Of a stretch of DNA of 7,531 nt, positions 5,028 to 7,531 are shown piece by piece. The stretch is from positions 1-7,531 of the forward strand of contig JAJBTD010000148.1 of assembly GCA_020861055.1 (NCBI GenBank). Reading direction: 5' to 3'. This stretch comes from Clostridiales bacterium (lineage in GTDB: Bacteria; Bacillota; Clostridia; Oscillospirales; Oscillospiraceae). The position numbers were made by a program, and so were the translations under genes. The stretch's first letter is position 1; every line of letters begins with the position of its first letter. Under the pieces are notes generated by a model. The model did not search any database and was not told the DNA's origin. It saw only the letters and a list, made by a program, of their open reading frames with translations.

Positions 5028-6428
5028 AAGTCGGAACCATCGTACAGATCTCCGGCCCGGTCATCGATGTGGAATTTGAGCGGGGGAGCCTTCCCCGCAT
5101 CCGGGAGTCTCTGAAAGTATCGATCCACGGAGAGCAGCAGGTCATGGAGGTGGCCCACCATGTGGGAAACGACACCGTCCGCTGCATTATGCTCTCCGGC
5201 AGCGAGGGCCTGGCCCGTGGGATGGCGGTCTCTGCCCCCGGCAACAGCATTCAGGTGCCCGTGGGCGAGGCCACTCTGGGCCGGATGTTCAACGTCCTGG
5301 GCCAGCCCATCGACGGGGGAGCGCCGGTGCCGGACACCGTCCCCCGCCGGAGCATCTACCAGAAGGCCCCCAGCTTTGACGAGCAGCAGCCGGTGACCCA
5401 GATCCTGGAGACGGGCAGCAAGGGCATCGAGCTGCTGGAGCCGTACCCCAAGGGGGGGCAAGATCGGCCTCTTCGGCGGCGCGGGAGTGGGCAAAACGGT
5501 GCTCATCCAGGAGCTGATCCACAACGTGGCCATGGAGCACGGCGGCTATTCCATCTTTACCGGCGTGGGAGAGCGGAGCCGGGAGGGCAACGACCTGTGG
5601 AAAGAGATGCGGGAGAGCGGCGTCTCGGAAAAGACCGCCCTGGTCTTTGGCCAGATGAACGAGTCCCCCGGCGTCCGTATGCGGGTGGCCCTGTCCGGGC
5701 TGACCATGGCGGAGTATTTCCGGGACCAGGAGCACCGGGACGTGCTGCTGTTTATCGACAACATCTTCCGCTTTGTCCAGGCGGGCAGCGAGGTCTCCAC
5801 CCTGCTGGGGCGGATGCCCTCCGCCGTGGGCTATCAGCCCACCCTGGCCAACGAGATGGGGGAGCTTCAGGAGCGGATTACCTCCACCAAGAGCGGCTCC
5901 GTCACCTCCGTCCAGGCGGTCTACGTCCCGGCGGACGATTTGACCGACCCGGCCACCTCCACCACCTTCGCCCACCTGGACGCCACCACCGTCCTGAGCC
6001 GGAAAATCGCGGAACAGGGCCTCTACCCCGCCGTAGACCCCCTGGAGTCCGCCTCCCGTATCCTGGAGCCGGATATCGTGGGGGAGGAGCATTACACCAT
6101 CGCCCGCCGGGTGCAGGAGATCCTGCAAAAGTACAGCGAACTCCAGGACATCATCGCCATCCTGGGCATGGAGGAGTTGAGCGACGAGGACCGGATGACC
6201 GTCAGCCGGGCCAGAAAGCTCCAGCGGTTCCTCTCCCAGCCCACCCATGTGGCGGAGAAGTTCACCAACATCCCCGGCGTCTACGTCCCCCTGTCGGAGA
6301 CGCTTCGGGGCTTCAAGGCCATCGTAGACGGAGAGATGGATTCCTATCCCGAAGCCGCCTTCTACAATGTGGGCACCCTGGACGACGTGATCGCCAAGGC
6401 GGAAAAGGGCAAGGCGGGTGAGGCGTGA
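5024..6428 (+). CDS. atpD: F1Fo-ATP synthase subunit beta (catalytic), interrupted by a +1 frameshift
   Basis: Beta holds the catalytic sites for ATP synthesis. The reading frame from ATG 5024 is correct to about residue 144 (LLEPYPKGG), then a run of seven G (5452-5458) shifts it. Removing one G restores the frame and gives a full 467-aa protein, the normal beta length. In the restored protein: Walker A GGAGVGKT (151-158), the catalytic glutamate in VGERSREGND (Glu183), Walker B LLFIDN (241-246, Asp245), VPADDLTDPA (301-310), and the DELSEED loop in the variant form EELSDED (383-389). The start has GGAG (5015-5018) 5 nt upstream and overlaps atpG by 4 nt. The downstream part has normal codon use and no other damage, so the lesion is recent, a sequencing error in the homopolymer, or bypassed by slippage. 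Without a bypass the product lacks its nucleotide-binding domain. Confidence 0.9.
5452..5458 (+). other. G7 homopolymer at the beta frameshift
   Basis: Seven consecutive G within AAGGGGGGGCAAG. Six G would encode Lys-Gly-Gly-Lys of the conserved YxKGGKIGLFGG segment; seven puts the rest of atpD out of frame. Mononucleotide runs of this kind are prone to sequencing miscalls, replication slippage and, sometimes, transcriptional slippage. Confidence 0.85.
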
Positions 6429-6841
6429 TGGAGCTCTTCACAGTGCACATCTTCTCCTCCGACCACCCGGTCTATGAGGGCCCCTGCCTCTCCCTGACCG
6501 TCCCCATCGGGGACGGCCTGTACGGTATCCTGGCCCATCACAGCAATATGATCGCCGCGGTGATCCCCGGAGAGATGACCATCCGCGTCCCGGATCGGGA
6601 GCCGGCGACAATCGCCGTGTCCGACGGGCTGGTCAAGGTGGAGGACAATGAGGTGATGCTCCTGGTGGAGTCCGCCGAGCGCCCGGAGGACATCGACCTC
6701 CACCGCTCGGAGCTGCGGGCCGCCCAGGCGCGGGAAAAGCTGCTCCAAAAGTCCAGCATCCAGGAGCACCGGTTGGCCGAGGCGACCCTGGCCCGTGCCA
6801 TGAACCGTCTGCGTGTGAAGCACCGCTACAGCGGACTGTGA
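6428..6841 (+). CDS. atpC: F1Fo-ATP synthase subunit epsilon
   Basis: A 137-aa epsilon subunit, part of the rotor foot that binds gamma and the c ring and can inhibit ATP hydrolysis. The N-terminal beta-sandwich (about 1-84) shows YGILAHHSNMIAAVIPGEMTI (about 32-52), corresponding to the family's GxLPgHaPlla...pG segment, though LPGH is replaced by LAHH. The C-terminal helical pair (about 87-137) contains the typical AERPEDIDL (80-88) and LLQKSSIQEHRLAEATLARA (102-121). ATG 6428 shares one base with the atpD stop (TGATG); a GTG at 6425 would add one residue. A weak GGGTGAGG (6416-6423) lies just upstream, so coupling to atpD translation is likely. It is the last gene of the operon. Confidence 0.93.
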   Translation: MELFTVHIFSSDHPVYEGPCLSLTVPIGDGLYGILAHHSNMIAAVIPGEMTIRVPDREPATIAVSDGLVKVEDNEVMLLVESAERPEDIDLHRSELRAAQAREKLLQKSSIQEHRLAEATLARAMNRLRVKHRYSGL

Positions 6842-6867
6842 TCGGGCCGTACCCTCCGTCCCGTCGC

Positions 6868-6913
6868 GCCAAAGCCCCTGCCGCAGCTGCGGCGGGGGCT
6901 TTGGCAACTTTTT
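6868..6913 (+). terminator. Intrinsic terminator of the atp operon
   Basis: A 17-bp stem (6868-6884 with 6889-6905) containing one G-U pair and an AGCT loop, followed after AAC by TTTTT (6909-6913). It begins 26 nt after the atpC stop. The T-run is short and offset by 3 nt, but the stem is very stable. Confidence 0.9.
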
Positions 6914-6915
6914 CG

Positions 6916-6948
6916 CCCTAAAACCCCGTACCTTAAAATTTTTTAGGG
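6916..6948. repeat. Inverted repeat CCCTAAAA / TTTTAGGG
   Basis: A perfect 8-bp inverted repeat (6916-6923 and 6941-6948) with a 17-nt spacer. It covers the -35 box of the proposed promoter of the downstream gene and could be an operator. It could also be a chance result of the AT-rich composition. Confidence 0.35.
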
Positions 6949-6961
6949 TTAAATTTATAAT
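6933..6961 (+). promoter_or_regulatory. Putative promoter of the downstream gene
   Basis: TTAAAA (6933-6938, 4 of 6) and a perfect TATAAT (6956-6961) are 17 nt apart. The leader would be about 100 nt. It contains a perfect 7-bp hairpin, GCCGGAG-GGT-CTCCGGC (7028-7044), just before the ribosome binding site AAAAGGAG (7051-7058). Confidence 0.5.
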
Positions 6962-7068
6962 TTTGCGCTATTTCGTTCATATTCTGGACACAACCTTTGC
7001 GTATCCTTTGAGTCAGAAAACAGGCGGGCCGGAGGGTCTCCGGCAACCGTAAAAGGAGCGTTTATACC

Positions 7069-7531
7069 ATGGGCTACAATATGTATGACAAGGATTACGG
7101 CAGTGGGTTTACCCCGGAAAACGACAACCGTCCCCCGGAGGAGCGTCCGGGCTATCATCCCCCGGAGCAGACGGAGCAGGCGCAGGCCGCTCCCGCCGCC
7201 CAGACCGGGGAACCTGCTCAGCAGGCGGAGGCCGCTCAGGCCGCACAGACTGCCCAGACCGCTCAGACCGCTCAAACCGCCCAGAGCGCCCAGCCCACCC
7301 AGACGGCGGCCCAGCAGCCGGTGGTGAACGGGGAGTATCATTACAGCTACGGCTTCCAGCGGGCGGACAGCGCTGACGCCGCCGGGACAGGCAGCGCACA
7401 GCCCGCCTCCGGCAACACCTACGGCGGCAGCTATCAGAGCTACGGCTCCGGCAGCAGCTACCAGACCGGCAACGTCTACGGCGGCAACTACGGGGCCTCC
7501 GCCAATGCCAGCTACGGCGGCGGGACCACCC
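7069..7531 (+). CDS. Unidentified protein with disordered, AQT-repeat N-terminus (partial)
   Basis: The frame is open from ATG 7069 to the window end (154 codons, no stop). AAAAGGAG (7051-7058) lies 10 nt upstream. The visible protein is low-complexity throughout. Residues 1-40 are polar and Pro/Glu-rich. Residues ~41-85 are Ala/Gln/Thr-rich with AQT repeats. VVNGEYHYSYGFQ follows (about 85-97), then a Gly/Ser/Tyr-rich stretch with YGG, SYG and NYG motifs. No signal peptide, membrane helix or catalytic motif is in view. Tails of this kind, with an NGEYxYSY-like motif, occur at the cytoplasmic N-terminus of some clostridial HtrA-like membrane proteases. That is a guess from memory, and another membrane or envelope protein is equally possible. 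It has its own promoter and follows a terminator, so it is not part of the atp operon. Confidence 0.75.
   Translation, partial: MGYNMYDKDYGSGFTPENDNRPPEERPGYHPPEQTEQAQAAPAAQTGEPAQQAEAAQAAQTAQTAQTAQTAQSAQPTQTAAQQPVVNGEYHYSYGFQRADSADAAGTGSAQPASGNTYGGSYQSYGSGSSYQTGNVYGGNYGASANASYGGGTT
7243..7305 (+). repeat. Tandem 9-bp coding repeat (Ala-Gln-Thr x7, degenerate)
   Basis: Seven consecutive 9-nt units encode AQT, AQT, AQT, AQT, AQS, AQP, TQT. Third-codon positions vary (CAG/CAA, ACC/ACT/ACG, GCC/GCT/GCA), so the protein pattern is better kept than the DNA pattern. That argues for an old expansion kept at protein level. Confidence 0.8.

Noticed and set aside
5459..6421. Continuation of the atpD upstream frame past the G run to a stop at 6419-6421
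   Set aside because: The frame stays open for over 300 codons but encodes Arg/Gly/Pro-rich nonsense, while the neighbouring frame encodes textbook beta. It is a GC-driven shadow, not a new C-terminus.
6916..6927. CCCTAAAACCCC, resembling telomere repeats
   Set aside because: A single occurrence after a bacterial terminator; coincidence in composition.

Overview
The window holds an F1Fo-ATP synthase operon on the + strand, flanked by the 5' end of addB on the - strand and by the 5' end of a low-complexity, Tyr/Gln-rich gene. It is GC-rich, with Gram-positive style GGAGG ribosome binding sites and TTGACA/TATAAT-like promoters. The AddB neighbour, the GC-rich codons and the type of ATP synthase suggest a GC-rich clostridial Firmicute, possibly of the Oscillospiraceae group. 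The taxonomic placement is inference from style; no marker gene in the window fixes it.

Layout: 1-227 (-) addB N-terminus. 228-578 is an AT-richer divergent intergenic region with an addB promoter, a good atp promoter (TTTACA-17-TATAAT), two sets of repeats that may be regulator sites, and a structured leader of about 165 nt before atpB. 579-6841 (+) is the atp operon in the order atpB, atpE, atpF, atpA, atpG, atpD, atpC. The genes are tightly packed, with start/stop overlaps or very short gaps from atpF onward. 6868-6913 is a strong intrinsic terminator. 6914-7068 carries a second promoter region and a small leader hairpin. 7069 to the window end is the start of a gene whose visible part is disordered, with AQT repeats; the N-terminal tails of some clostridial membrane proteins such as HtrA-like proteases look similar.

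The ATP synthase departs from the textbook form in several ways. (1) There is no separate atpH (delta) gene. A segment clearly resembling the C-terminal half of delta is instead fused in frame to the N-terminus of alpha, and the N-terminal helical domain of delta is not seen anywhere. (2) The c subunit has an apparent cleavable signal peptide and a short acidic extension, giving 130 aa rather than about 75-90. (3) The a subunit has an extra N-terminal hydrophobic helix. It lacks roughly 20 residues just before the essential arginine and has changes at positions equivalent to E. coli Asn214, Glu219 and His245. (4) The beta gene as sequenced is broken by one extra G in a G7 run just before the Walker A motif; everything on either side is intact.

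Together atpB/E/F encode the membrane Fo motor and stator stalk, and atpA/G/D/C the catalytic head and rotor. The unusual delta-alpha fusion would attach the b stalk to the top of F1 directly through alpha chains. It is the most interesting item here.
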